Assembly (NCBI RefSeq): GCF_029433115.1
Contig: NZ_JARNTV010000004.1
Coordinates: forward strand, 78,409-142,408
Direction: 5' to 3'
Origin: Sphingomonas sp. AOB5
GTDB taxonomy: Bacteria > Pseudomonadota > Alphaproteobacteria > Sphingomonadales > Sphingomonadaceae
DNA length: 64,000 nt
Both the position numbers and the translations under genes were made by a program. This document shows, piece by piece, positions 53,022 to 61,826 of the stretch; position 1 is the first letter of the stretch, and each line of letters begins with the position of its first letter. The notes below the pieces were generated by a model. That model was given only the letters and a program-made list of their open reading frames with translations, made no database searches and was not told the origin of the DNA.

Positions 53022-54788
53022 ATGAAATACTTTCTCTACTGCCGAAAATCGACCGAACGGGAGGAGCGACAGGTTATGTCGCTTCAGTCGCAGCAGGATG
53101 CGGCAGAGCGCGCCTTCCTCAACCAGCCAGCGATTGAAGTGGTCGAGGTTCTTCAAGAGGCAATGAGCGCCAAGAACCCCGGCCGACCGGTGTTCGCGGA
53201 CATGCTAAATCGAATCGAACGTGGTGAGGCCGACGGGATCATCAGCTGGGCGCCAGACCGCCTAGCGCGAAACTCCATCGACGGCGGTCGCATTATCTAC
53301 CTGCTCGACACGGGCACGATCCGTGATCTCAAATTCGCTACCTACACCTTCGAGAATAACTCTCAGGGCAAGTTCATGCTGTCGATCATGTTCGGTCAGT
53401 CGAAATACTATTCGGACGCTCTTTCGGACAATGTGAAGCGCGGCAACCAAACGAAAATTGAGCGAGGCTGGCGCCCCAACCGCGCCCCGCTGGGCTATCT
53501 GAATGACCCCGCTACGAAGACCATCGTACCTGACCCGGTGTTGTTTTCGCTCATCAGGCGAATTTTCGACATGTTGATCTATGAGGGCCGTAACCCGCAC
53601 GACGTCGCTACCATCGTTCATCAGCAATGGGGATTGCTGACCCCCGGGGGACAACGCAGCGGGCGCAAACCAATCAGCAGGTCAACGATCTACAAGATGC
53701 TCGCAAACCCGTTCTACAAGGGGGAATTCGAGTGGAATGGCCAGATCTATCCCGGGCTGCATCAGGCAATCGTCACCCCATCCGAGTTTGCCTGCGTTCA
53801 ACAAAAGCTCAACGAGAGATCTACGCCCCGCCCAGTCCGGCTTTCCTTCGCTTACACCGGCATGATCCGGTGCGCGACGTGTAGCGGAATGGTCACTGCC
53901 GAGCGAAAGACGAACCGTTTTGGCTCCAAGTATATTTACTATCACTGCTCAAGTAGGGGCCCTTTGCGGAATGGCTGTTCTGAGCTGTCGGTAGAAGAGA
54001 AAGTGCTTACGCAAACCTTCTTTGTGTTTCTGGAATCTCTCAGAATCCGAGAGGATGTCGTTGCCTGGGTACGTGGCTATTTGCCGGAGTTCGCGAATGA
54101 CGTGAAGGTTAGGAGAGGGCAAATCCGACGCGTGCAGATTGCCGCACAAGCGGAAATCGCCGCGCAGCTGGCAGAGGTTACATCGCTGCGTTTGCGGCGG
54201 CTGATACAGGACGAAGAATTCGACCAGCTTCGCAGGCAGCTCGAGGCCCGAAAAGCCGCGCTCGACGACATTGATAACGCAGAAGACGTGGACTTGATCG
54301 AACCCTTCGAATTGCTCGTAAAAGCCAGCAAGTACGCCGTGGATTGGATCGCCCAGCCGGAAAACGCCGCAAAACGAGAGCTGCTAAAAATTGTTGGATC
54401 GAACCCTACCTTGGGTGCCAAAAAACTCAGTATCTACGCCACAGAACCGTTCTTTTCGGACCCGGAATTGTGCGCGCTTCCACGTCTGCTGCACGACGTA
54501 GAACAGGTTCGAACCTTGACGCCTAGACAGATCGCAGGGCGAGGGCGCCGTATCGTCGCTTCTCTCGCGAAGACACTTGAAAGCGAAGACGGCCGCCATC
54601 GGTTCGAAGTTCTACGACGCCTTATCCCGCGTCTCGAATCTCCCGACAACGAATTGCCCATTCTTCCGCGGTCATACCGCCGGGCGGTGTCGAAAGTAGC
54701 TCGACGAAAGCGATCAGACGCCGCGCCATCTCGTTCGCCTCGTCGCGCGAGATCCGACGTCCATACCCGCCCTCGAAAGCATCAATAA
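53022..54788 (+). CDS. Large serine recombinase
   Basis: A 588-aa site-specific recombinase. The catalytic domain begins MKYFLYCRKSTEREERQVMS with Ser10, and WAPDRLARNSIDG holds conserved Arg80. A recombinase domain (YLNDPATKTIVPDPVLFSLI) is followed by a zinc ribbon (MIRCATCSGMVTAERKTNRF, YYHCSSRGPLRNGC) and a coiled-coil region. The ATG at 53022 matches the family start; upstream frame is not conserved. Its presence beside a tyrosine integrase suggests a second, nested element. Confidence 0.9.
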   Translation: MKYFLYCRKSTEREERQVMSLQSQQDAAERAFLNQPAIEVVEVLQEAMSAKNPGRPVFADMLNRIERGEADGIISWAPDRLARNSIDGGRIIYLLDTGTIRDLKFATYTFENNSQGKFMLSIMFGQSKYYSDALSDNVKRGNQTKIERGWRPNRAPLGYLNDPATKTIVPDPVLFSLIRRIFDMLIYEGRNPHDVATIVHQQWGLLTPGGQRSGRKPISRSTIYKMLANPFYKGEFEWNGQIYPGLHQAIVTPSEFACVQQKLNERSTPRPVRLSFAYTGMIRCATCSGMVTAERKTNRFGSKYIYYHCSSRGPLRNGCSELSVEEKVLTQTFFVFLESLRIREDVVAWVRGYLPEFANDVKVRRGQIRRVQIAAQAEIAAQLAEVTSLRLRRLIQDEEFDQLRRQLEARKAALDDIDNAEDVDLIEPFELLVKASKYAVDWIAQPENAAKRELLKIVGSNPTLGAKKLSIYATEPFFSDPELCALPRLLHDVEQVRTLTPRQIAGRGRRIVASLAKTLESEDGRHRFEVLRRLIPRLESPDNELPILPRSYRRAVSKVARRKRSDAAPSRSPRRARSDVHTRPRKHQ

Positions 54789-54819
54789 AGGCATCCAAGG
54801 CCTCGTCGGAAAGAGTCAT
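54622..54819 (-). CDS. small conserved protein antisense to recombinase 3' end
   Basis: A 65-aa helical protein: MTLSDEALDAFIDAFEGGYG then RRISRDEANEMARRLIAFVE. This pattern (LSxExLDxFIxxFExxxG...ISxxEAxEMAxRL) is a recurrent small family on alphaproteobacterial elements, often beside recombinases. It overlaps the recombinase end by 167 bases on the other strand. Confidence 0.7.
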   Translation of the reverse strand: MTLSDEALDAFIDAFEGGYGRRISRDEANEMARRLIAFVELLSTPPGGMTAEEWAIRCREIRDAG

Positions 54820-54952
54820 TCCTGCATTCTCTTACAGCACTCAATTTCCGCATGGCGTCACGGCATTCAGTCGAGATGGCGGCTGCGCGGGTAATACGCA
54901 GCCGACCAAGTCCCCCAAGTCTCCAAGTCCACAACATCTGATATTAGGCCGC

Positions 54953-55672
54953 TCAGTGCAGCTTGCGCGTGCGTGCGGGGCCGAGCGCCGGAAATGCTAT
55001 GATCGCGCGGCGATCGGGAATTGCGCAAAGGCGACAGGTTGCACAATTCACATCGTCTCGAACCCGCGCCGGGCAAATCACCACCTTCCGGCCCGCAGGC
55101 GTAGTCGTGTTAGTCATTTGGTCAGCCGGCACCACGACGGTGACCGGCCCGCAGTTTGCGTCCGCCAGGGCATCCGCCTCGTCCAAGGTGTCAGCACTCA
55201 GATTGACCGCGAAGCCTTGTGCGTTGGCTTCGCGAACGCACGCCTGGTTGTGCGAATGATCGACGACATCATAGTGCGTGTAGGTGTATCCGCGTCGGCC
55301 GCGATTGGCAGCGATCAGCCGTTTCAGCGCTTGAAGGTCGATGCTTCGTTGATCGCGGGTGGGAAGGTCTCCCGCTTGGTTATGCCTCCACACCGTCCCC
55401 GGTGGGAGCGCGCGGACTAGACGCGCGAGTCCGGCGAAGTCGTACACCGGAATGCGTCCGCTGATGCTGGTTCCGGGTGAAGCCCTGTCCAAGCCAGTCC
55501 AGATATAATGCCCCAGATGCCCATGTTCGGCGTAACACAATGACGCTTCGGGGCCGTCGCCACCCTTTCTAAATGGACACGCTATTGGACAGGTTGAGCG
55601 AGGGCTCGTGGTCACCATGATCGGACCGGTAATTCGGTTTCCAGATTTCTTCGTTACTATAAATTTCTCCAT
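54953..55672 (-). CDS. Gp88-like / DUF7227 phage-type protein
   Basis: A 239-aa protein with cysteines in the pattern STCPIACPFRKGGDGPEASL (C-x3-C) followed by CYAEHGHLG and C-terminal CPARVRDDVNCATCRLCAIP. A GGAGG ribosome-binding site precedes the ATG. It resembles phage Gp88/Gp37-type proteins that may be radical-SAM-like or metal-binding; family assignment is from memory and should be read as tentative. The gap to parB holds no clear gene. Confidence 0.6.
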   Translation of the reverse strand: MEKFIVTKKSGNRITGPIMVTTSPRSTCPIACPFRKGGDGPEASLCYAEHGHLGHYIWTGLDRASPGTSISGRIPVYDFAGLARLVRALPPGTVWRHNQAGDLPTRDQRSIDLQALKRLIAANRGRRGYTYTHYDVVDHSHNQACVREANAQGFAVNLSADTLDEADALADANCGPVTVVVPADQMTNTTTPAGRKVVICPARVRDDVNCATCRLCAIPDRRAIIAFPALGPARTRKLH

Positions 55673-56094
55673 GTAACTGCCTCCGAATGTTGGAAGCAGC
55701 TCAGTTATTACTACAAATTACCTCTGTAACCGGTCGCAGTGAGGCTGTATGACGCACGAAATTCTACTATATCCAACTATGAGTGGGCCAAATATTTTTT
55801 GACTGCCCCACCTTTTCAGCGATGACATGAACAGCCTGAGCCGCCGATGAGAGCTGTCCTCGCGCATCGTAGAACCCATGGCTGGGTGCGGTGACGCCGT
55901 TCCTTCCCAGCCGATTGCTCATATCCTTGCAGCAGACCTTGCCCGCGGCGCCGAGCCTCTTCGAGGCTATGCGGACTGGCTCCGCGCTGCGGGGAAGGAT
56001 CGATCTTTCAATTACCGTTCCGGCAGCCTCGCGCGCCGCCCAATCGGCATGCGCGGGTCCTCTTTGATGACCGCTGACCGGTCGGGAGTACTAC
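55673..56094. other. intergenic region upstream of parB
   Basis: No supported gene. It contains the divergent promoter region of the Gp88-like and ParB genes, with an AT-rich core near 55755-55800 (CCAAATATTTTTTGACT). A 78-codon frame at 55878-56114 with no conserved features is not called. Confidence 0.5.
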
Positions 56095-57822
56095 ATGAAA
56101 CTAAGCTACATTGAGCTCGCGAAGCTCATCATCTCGCCATCCAATATGCGCGCGAAACACAAGCGTCGCGACATACAGGATCTCATACCGTCGGTGCGCG
56201 CTCGCGGCGTACTGGTACCCATCCTAGTTCGACCGAATGGCGAACCCGGCGTCTTCGAGATCGTTGCCGGCCGGAGACGCTTTATGGCAGCGAAAGCCGT
56301 CGCAGATGACGGTGGCGGCATCACGGAACTTCCATGCGCCATTATGGAAGCCGGTGATGACGCCGGTGCCCTTGAGGCTTCTCTCATCGAAAATGTCGCC
56401 CGCCTCGATGCAGATGAGGTCACGCAATGGGAAACATTCGTGCGTCTCATTCGCGAGGGGAAAACTGCCGAAGACATCGCTGCCACGTTCGGTTTGCCCC
56501 AACGTATGGTGGAACGGGTGCTGGCACTCGGCAACTTAGTGCCACGTATCCGCGCCCTATATCGAGCCGGTCAAATCGACGTAACGACCGTACGGCACCT
56601 GACAATGGCGTCCACCGCACAACAACGAGAATGGCTCACGCTGGTCGATAGTGAAGATCGACGAGCGCCCACAGGCCGCCTGTTGAAAGAATGGCTATTC
56701 GGGGGAACGGCGATCCGGACATCCACCGCGCTGTTCGACCTCGAAGACTACACTGCTCCCATCATTTCGGATCTGTTCTCCGACGACAGCTACTTCTCGG
56801 ACGGCGCACTATTCTGGCAGCTCCAGAACAAGGCGATCGATGCGAAGCGGGAGGCGTACCGAGAGGATGGGTGGTCGGACGTCATCGTTCTCGAGCTTGG
56901 CGAGCAATTCCGGAGTTGGGAGCATGATAGGCGTCCTCGCGACAAGAAGGGGCGCGTATATCTCGCAGTGTCGTCGCAGGGGGTGGTCGAAGCCCATGAA
57001 GGATATCTCCCGCGGAAAGAGTCTTTGCGACTTGATCGCGAAATCGAGAGCGAAGCGCCGAAACAGCGTACAGAGCTAACCGCCCCACTGCGCCGGTACG
57101 TTGAGTTGCATCGCCATCTCATGGTGCGCCACTTGCTTCTCAGCCGGCCCATGTTGGCGCTCCGGTTTATCCTCGCTCACGCGATTACAAGCTCGTCGCT
57201 CTGGTCGATCGGATGCGAGAATCAGCAGACGGACAAGCCTGATACGGAAACAAGCATTACAAACTCCCCGGCTCAGGCGACCTTCCTCGAACGACGCATA
57301 TGGGCATATGAGATGCTCGGGCTGGATCTTGGGCGGCGCTCGCTGACGGGCGTCTACGATGCTGCCAATTTCTCTGAAATTGCCAAACGGCTCGTGGACC
57401 TTCCGGACAACGACGTGCTGGAGATCGGTGCCATTGTGATGGGTGACAGCCTTCAATCAGGTAGCGGCGCCGTAGACGCTCTGGGCGAGCTTGTAACACC
57501 TGATGCGGGTGAAATGTGGTTGGCGGACGAAGCCTTCCTGGCGCTCGTGCGCGATCGCAAGGTGTTGCTGGCGCTTTTGGAAGAGGTGGCGGGTACGGAT
57601 GTCGCGCATGCAAATGGGGATGCGTCGGCAAAGATCTTGCGGACAATCCTCCACGATTGCCTGCAAGGAACTAACGGCCGCACTCAGGTTCTGGGCTGGG
57701 CACCGCGTTGGCTGCGGTTTCCTGCTACCAGCTACCTTGCCGGACCATCCGCGGACGAAGATGCCGAGCGGAATGAAGATGGCGATCTGGTCGACCTGCC
57801 GGAAAATGCCGATACCGCATAA
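56095..57822 (+). CDS. ParB/RepB/Spo0J family protein
   Basis: A 575-aa ParB-domain protein. The N-terminal ParB/Srx CTPase domain reads RARGVLVPILVRPNGEPGVF with EIVAGRRRFMAAKAVADDGG and ASLIENVARLDADEVTQWET; a HTH region (KTAEDIAATFGLPQRMVERV) follows. The long C-terminal half (~230-575) is not a partition domain I recognise. No ParA is adjacent, so chromosome-like partition is unlikely; island maintenance or regulation is more plausible. A terminator follows. Confidence 0.88.
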   Translation: MKLSYIELAKLIISPSNMRAKHKRRDIQDLIPSVRARGVLVPILVRPNGEPGVFEIVAGRRRFMAAKAVADDGGGITELPCAIMEAGDDAGALEASLIENVARLDADEVTQWETFVRLIREGKTAEDIAATFGLPQRMVERVLALGNLVPRIRALYRAGQIDVTTVRHLTMASTAQQREWLTLVDSEDRRAPTGRLLKEWLFGGTAIRTSTALFDLEDYTAPIISDLFSDDSYFSDGALFWQLQNKAIDAKREAYREDGWSDVIVLELGEQFRSWEHDRRPRDKKGRVYLAVSSQGVVEAHEGYLPRKESLRLDREIESEAPKQRTELTAPLRRYVELHRHLMVRHLLLSRPMLALRFILAHAITSSSLWSIGCENQQTDKPDTETSITNSPAQATFLERRIWAYEMLGLDLGRRSLTGVYDAANFSEIAKRLVDLPDNDVLEIGAIVMGDSLQSGSGAVDALGELVTPDAGEMWLADEAFLALVRDRKVLLALLEEVAGTDVAHANGDASAKILRTILHDCLQGTNGRTQVLGWAPRWLRFPATSYLAGPSADEDAERNEDGDLVDLPENADTA

Positions 57823-57851
57823 GCTGCCAACTAGCCTGCTCATATCCTCGA

Positions 57852-57880
57852 AAGCCTCTCCCCAGGGAGAGGCTTCTTTT
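57852..57880 (+). terminator. rho-independent terminator after parB
   Basis: AAGCCTCTCC/GGAGAGGCTT stem with a short CCAG loop and a CTTTTTG run. It separates ParB from the VirD4-like gene. Confidence 0.85.
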
Positions 57881-57948
57881 TGCGAAGTCGTCCGGGCTGC
57901 GTGCCGTGACGCCATGCGAGCCGCAGGAGTTTGCGGAACAATGGTCCC

Positions 57949-59121
57949 ATGGACATCTCGTATTTCGCGGAGACCAATCATCATCAAAAGTTCGTCCGGT
58001 TCGGCATCAAGCAGCCCGACCGGCTTAGCCACATGTACATTCTCGGGGCTACCGGCGTAGGCAAATCCACCCTCATGAGAACCTTGGCCGAAGGCGACCT
58101 TCGGGCAGGGCGAGGACTCATCCTAGTCGATCCGCATGGAGACCTTGCTGAGCAAGTGCGCGACGCCGCAAGTCAATGCGGCCGCCCGCTAATCTATCTC
58201 GACGCGGCCGATCGCGCCCAACCTTTCAGCTACAATCCTCTCCGCCGCGTTCGCGACGACAAGATTCCACTCGCAGTGTCCGGGCTGATGGATGCGATGA
58301 AGATGCTCTGGCACGACGCCTGGGGTGTCCGGATGGAGCATCTGCTGCGCAATTCCTTGTTCGCGCTGATAGAACGCGACGGATCTACCCTTCCCGATCT
58401 GTTGCGCCTCTACACGAACAAGGCGTTTCGCCAGGAAGTGGTTTCGGAAATACGCAACTCGACGGTTCGGGCATACTGGCGGGATGAATTCGCAAAGTAC
58501 CCAGACCGATATCGGGCCGAGACCCTAGCCCCTGTCCAAAACAAGCTGGGTGCGCTGCTGACAGACCCGCATGTTTACCGGTGCTTGGTAGAGGGGCCCG
58601 TATCACTCGGCTTCCGCTCGATCATGGATCAGGACGGTGCGATCGTTATCAACCTAGCTAAGGGCCGATTAGGTAACGACGCTTCCAACATTCTGGGTAG
58701 TGTCTTTGTCTCAACGGTCGCGATGGCCGCTATGTCTCGCGCGGAAGTGCCGGCAGCCATCCGGCGACCCTTCACTCTGTATGTGGACGAATTTCAGTCC
58801 TTCACCACGCTCGCCTTCGCAAACCTCATGCCCGAGCTGCGTAAAATGGGATGTGGCATCGTTGCGGCAAACCAATACTTGTTTCAGCTATCTGAGGAAG
58901 TCCGACACTCGGTTCTTGCGAACGCGGGCACCTTCATTTCATTCCGCGTGGGTGCGACGGATGCCACCATCATCTCCAGCATGTTAGAGCCACGCTTCGG
59001 CCCAATGGATGTGATGAGCCTTCCAAATCACCACTTGTATCTGCAGCTTATGATTGACGGTGCACCGAGCGCACCCTTCAGCGCGAGACTGCCACACGCT
59101 ACGAAACTCAGTGCCCACTAG
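57949..59121 (+). CDS. VirD4/TraD-like ATPase, second copy
   Basis: A 390-aa soluble member of the HerA/VirD4 ATPase class. Walker A is ILGATGVGKSTLMRTL (33-41), then ILVDPHGDLAEQVRD, FSYNPLRRVRDDKIPL, Walker B FTLYVDEFQSFTTLAF and CGIVAANQYLFQLSEEVRHS. It lacks the N-terminal membrane segment of the first copy. An upstream TTG start at 57931 is possible. It is convergent with the integrase, overlapping by four bases. Confidence 0.87.
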   Translation: MDISYFAETNHHQKFVRFGIKQPDRLSHMYILGATGVGKSTLMRTLAEGDLRAGRGLILVDPHGDLAEQVRDAASQCGRPLIYLDAADRAQPFSYNPLRRVRDDKIPLAVSGLMDAMKMLWHDAWGVRMEHLLRNSLFALIERDGSTLPDLLRLYTNKAFRQEVVSEIRNSTVRAYWRDEFAKYPDRYRAETLAPVQNKLGALLTDPHVYRCLVEGPVSLGFRSIMDQDGAIVINLAKGRLGNDASNILGSVFVSTVAMAAMSRAEVPAAIRRPFTLYVDEFQSFTTLAFANLMPELRKMGCGIVAANQYLFQLSEEVRHSVLANAGTFISFRVGATDATIISSMLEPRFGPMDVMSLPNHHLYLQLMIDGAPSAPFSARLPHATKLSAH

Positions 59122-60260
59122 CGCTGTTCAAGAAGGAGCTTCTCCCACGCGGCCATGAGCGTTCGGCGCTTCTCAAACCGATCTGAGCGTTGATACGCTC
59201 CCACAACACCCACATCCACGGCATGTCCAAGAACGCTTTCCTTGGTTTCGTAGTCGGCGTTTGTGGCCTCCTCGCACCAAGTTCTGAAGGTGCTGCGAAA
59301 TCCATGCGGCCGAGCATCGTACCCTTGGCGCTTCATCAGCGTGGACATAGCGGCATCCGAGATGGCTTGTCCTTTATACGCTGGAAAGAGATAGTGCTCC
59401 GACTTCTCGCGGCACCGCTCCACGATCGCGATTGCCTCGCCCACCAGCGGAATGCGACGCTCAGTTCCCGTTTTCGTGCGCCCCGCCGGAAGCGTCCAAA
59501 CGCCATCACTGATCTCGTCAAAGGTCGCAAGACGGACCTCACTGGTGCGAGCGCAGGTGAGGATCAGAAAGCGCAGCGCAAGTGCAGAGACGCCCTCCGT
59601 AGCCGCCAGCGACCGGTAGAAAGCGGGGGCGTTATTGTAGGGGAGGGACGGGATGTGCGTCGTGGTATGGCGCTGTTTCCCGAGCAGCGCGCGAGCCTTG
59701 GCGCATGCCTGCAGATCAACTGAAAGGCCGAGCGCTGCCGCGTGCTGAATAGCGAGGCTCATGCGATTGAGTGCCTTTACCGCCGCTTCTGGCTTCTCGT
59801 GCCAGATCGGCGCCAGTAGCTCTTTGAGTACATGCTGATCGACGTCCTCAATGGCGGTCGTGCCGATCTTCGGGATCACGTGGACTTCTAGCGGCGACAT
59901 CCACCGCCCCGCCTTACCATCACCTTTGAGTTCCGCTTTGCGAGCCTTGAAGCAGTCTTCAATGGCTTCCTTGACCGTGAGGCGCCGCGCCGTGCGCTTC
60001 GCCTTGTGACGCTCTTGGATCGGATCTTGCTGAGTGCGGGTGAGCTTACGGGCTTCGCCCGCTCTCTCGCGGGCCTCGGCGATCGACACGTCAGGCCACC
60101 GGCCAAGCCCCATCTCTCGCCGCCGACCGGCGATAAAGAGGCGCAGAACCCACTTGCCGCGAGCCTGGTCGGACTTGATGAGCCACAGCCCTTGGCCGTC
60201 CGCGTGTTTGCCCTCAGGCGCGCTCTTGGCCTTAAGCTGAGTGAGCACATTGTATCGCAT
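59118..60260 (-). CDS. int: P4-type tyrosine integrase
   Basis: A 380-aa phage-integrase-family protein with an N-terminal arm-binding DUF4102-like domain (GLWLIKSDQARGKWVLRLF; REMGLGRWPDVSIAEARERA). The catalytic residues are R238 (TCARTSEVRLATFDEI), H319 and R322 (RPHGFRSTFRTWCEE), H346 and nucleophile Y356 (VVGAYQRSDRFEKR). P4-type integrases use tRNA 3' ends, as found here. It lies at the attR side and is transcribed away from it. Confidence 0.94.
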   Translation of the reverse strand: MRYNVLTQLKAKSAPEGKHADGQGLWLIKSDQARGKWVLRLFIAGRRREMGLGRWPDVSIAEARERAGEARKLTRTQQDPIQERHKAKRTARRLTVKEAIEDCFKARKAELKGDGKAGRWMSPLEVHVIPKIGTTAIEDVDQHVLKELLAPIWHEKPEAAVKALNRMSLAIQHAAALGLSVDLQACAKARALLGKQRHTTTHIPSLPYNNAPAFYRSLAATEGVSALALRFLILTCARTSEVRLATFDEISDGVWTLPAGRTKTGTERRIPLVGEAIAIVERCREKSEHYLFPAYKGQAISDAAMSTLMKRQGYDARPHGFRSTFRTWCEEATNADYETKESVLGHAVDVGVVGAYQRSDRFEKRRTLMAAWEKLLLEQR

Positions 60261-60265
60261 GTGAT

Positions 60266-60287
60266 CCCCCGTCTAGTCCCCCGTTAA
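60266..60287 (+). other. candidate integrase arm-type sites, right
   Basis: CCCCCGTCTAGTCC (60266-60279) and an overlapping CCCCCGTTAA (60278-60287), similar to 21057-21070. They lie directly upstream of the integrase start, so they could also be its promoter operators. Confidence 0.35.
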
Positions 60288-60371
60288 GGACGCGAACTAG
60301 TGATATCACATGGGCAGGTATGAGCAATCTAATTCAGTAGAATAAATAACTTACGGTTAGCATGAGCGGGT

Positions 60372-60405
60372 AAGTTCGGGTCTTCGGTGCCTCTCGACCG
60401 CACCA
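60372..60405 (+). other. attR, partial tRNA-Leu tail
   Basis: This copy repeats the tRNA T-arm (AAGTTCGGGTCTTC against AAGTTCGAGTCTTC) and the acceptor tail TCGACCGCACCA, but with eight extra bases (GGTGCCTC) between them. The exact shared core is 60392-60405. It does not form a functional tRNA. Confidence 0.8.
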
Positions 60406-60426
60406 TTCAAACCCGTTGGATTAGCC

Positions 60427-60458
60427 GGGGTCTCGTGATCGAGACCCCTTCGGGCTTT
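60427..60458 (+). terminator. rho-independent terminator, probably of tRNA-Leu before island insertion
   Basis: GGGGTCTCG-TGAT-CGAGACCCC, a perfect 9-bp stem followed by TTCGGGCTTT. It is just right of attR with no nearby plus-strand gene before it, which fits the original tRNA terminator displaced by the island. Confidence 0.75.
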
Positions 60459-60489
60459 ACCGCGCCGTCCGCGTCTCTAGGATCGCGGT

Positions 60490-61695
60490 ATGAAGCATCG
60501 CCTCCTGCTCCCGCTGCTGCTCGCCACCTCCGCCTGCGGCACCTCGACCACGAACAGCGCGGGGATCGCGCCGCCGGTGGACGATGCGTCGCTCCACAAA
60601 AGGCTGCTCACGCTCGACACCCATCTCGACACGCCGGTCCATTTCGCCCGGCCCGGATGGGATTTCGGCGCCCGCCACACCTATGAGAATGATCTGGCGC
60701 AGGTCGATCTGGGGCGGATGGACGAAGGCGCGCTCGATGGCGGCTTCTTCGTGATCTACACCTCTCAGGGACCGCTCACCCCCGAAGGCTATGCTGCGGC
60801 AAAGGCGTTCGCGCTCAAGCGATCGGACGAGATCGCGCAAACCATCGCGCGCTTCCCCAACCGGATTACGCTGGCGACCAGGGCGAGCGACGCCGCGCGC
60901 ATCGACGCATCGGGCAAGCGCATCGCCTATATCAGCATCGAGAACAGCTATCCGCTGGGGCTGGACCTCACCCTGCTCGGCGAATTCTATCGCCGCGGCG
61001 TGCGCATGGCGAGCCCGGTGCATTTCCGGAACAACCAGTTCGCCGATTCGGCGACCGACAAGCCGCGCTGGAACGGCCTAAGCCCGCTCGGCCGCGAATG
61101 GGTGGTCGAGATGAACCGGCTGGGCATGGTCGTCGACGCCAGCCATGCTTCGGACGATGTGCTCGATCAGCTGATCGAGCTGTCGAAGACGCCGGTGATC
61201 CTGTCGCACTCGGGGCCGGACGCAATCTACGATCATGGCCGCAACCTCGACGATGCGCGCATCCGCAAGCTGGCGGCCTCGGGCGGCGCGATCTGCGTCA
61301 ACAGCGTCTATCTCTCGCCCTACAAGTCCAGCGCGGCGCTGAACGCGCTGGCGGACGAATCGGACAATCTGGCGACGATGTCGCCGCCCGCGCAGGCCGA
61401 TCTGATCGCCCGCATCCGCGCCCAGCAGAAGCTCGAGCCTGCCGGGCGGCCCGATTTCGAAGTCTTCATGCGATCGCTGCTGCACCTGATCAACGTCGCC
61501 GGGGTCGATCATGTCTGCTTCGGCGCCGATTGGGATGGCGGCGGCGGCGTGGCCGGGTTCGAGGATATCAGCGCACTGCCCAAGGTCACTGCGCGGCTGC
61601 GCGCCGCCGGTTATTCCGAAGCGGATCTCGCCAAGATGTGGAGCGGCAATGTGTTGCGCCTCCTGCGCATCGCCGAGGAGCGCAAGGCGAAGTAA
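60490..61695 (+). CDS. Membrane dipeptidase (M19) lipoprotein
   Basis: A 401-aa zinc dipeptidase of the renal-dipeptidase family. A lipobox signal (LLLATSACGTS) precedes the catalytic domain. Metal-binding parts are LTLDTHLDTPVHFARPG (HxD), the MVVDASHASDD block, VILSHSGPDAIYDHGRN and FGADWDGGGGVAGFED. Members hydrolyse dipeptides and are often exported in this group. First gene beyond the island. Confidence 0.93.
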   Translation: MKHRLLLPLLLATSACGTSTTNSAGIAPPVDDASLHKRLLTLDTHLDTPVHFARPGWDFGARHTYENDLAQVDLGRMDEGALDGGFFVIYTSQGPLTPEGYAAAKAFALKRSDEIAQTIARFPNRITLATRASDAARIDASGKRIAYISIENSYPLGLDLTLLGEFYRRGVRMASPVHFRNNQFADSATDKPRWNGLSPLGREWVVEMNRLGMVVDASHASDDVLDQLIELSKTPVILSHSGPDAIYDHGRNLDDARIRKLAASGGAICVNSVYLSPYKSSAALNALADESDNLATMSPPAQADLIARIRAQQKLEPAGRPDFEVFMRSLLHLINVAGVDHVCFGADWDGGGGVAGFEDISALPKVTARLRAAGYSEADLAKMWSGNVLRLLRIAEERKAK

Positions 61696-61826
61696 GTATT
61701 CGCCGATCAGGCGGCCCAAACATGTCGCCCAATTATGCCGCAGTGCCGCATTTATTCCGCTATCTGGCACAATTCTGCGACAAGTCCGGTTTAGCGACGC
61801 CGGAAATCAGTGGAGTATCCGGGGTG

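Larger units (their letters stand above)
20975..60405. mobile_element. genomic island integrated at tRNA-Leu
   Basis: The island runs from the tRNA 3' end (attL) to a partial copy of the same tail at 60372-60405 (attR). The tyrosine integrase at 59118-60260 is adjacent to attR, and an AlpA-like regulator is the first gene after attL. Inside, gene density, strand pattern and base composition change abruptly compared with the flanks, and AT-rich patches appear (28.7-29.1 kb, 39.8-40.4 kb, 49.9-50.5 kb). Cargo includes CBASS, RHS, a lone Cas5d-like gene and two VirD4-like ATPases. No relaxase or complete T4SS is recognised, so it is better described as an integrative or mobilisable island than a self-transmissible ICE. 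Confidence 0.85.

Noticed and set aside
55878..56114. 78-codon frame upstream of parB
   Set aside because: Overlaps the parB start, has no recognisable motif or ribosome-binding site, and lies in the likely promoter region.
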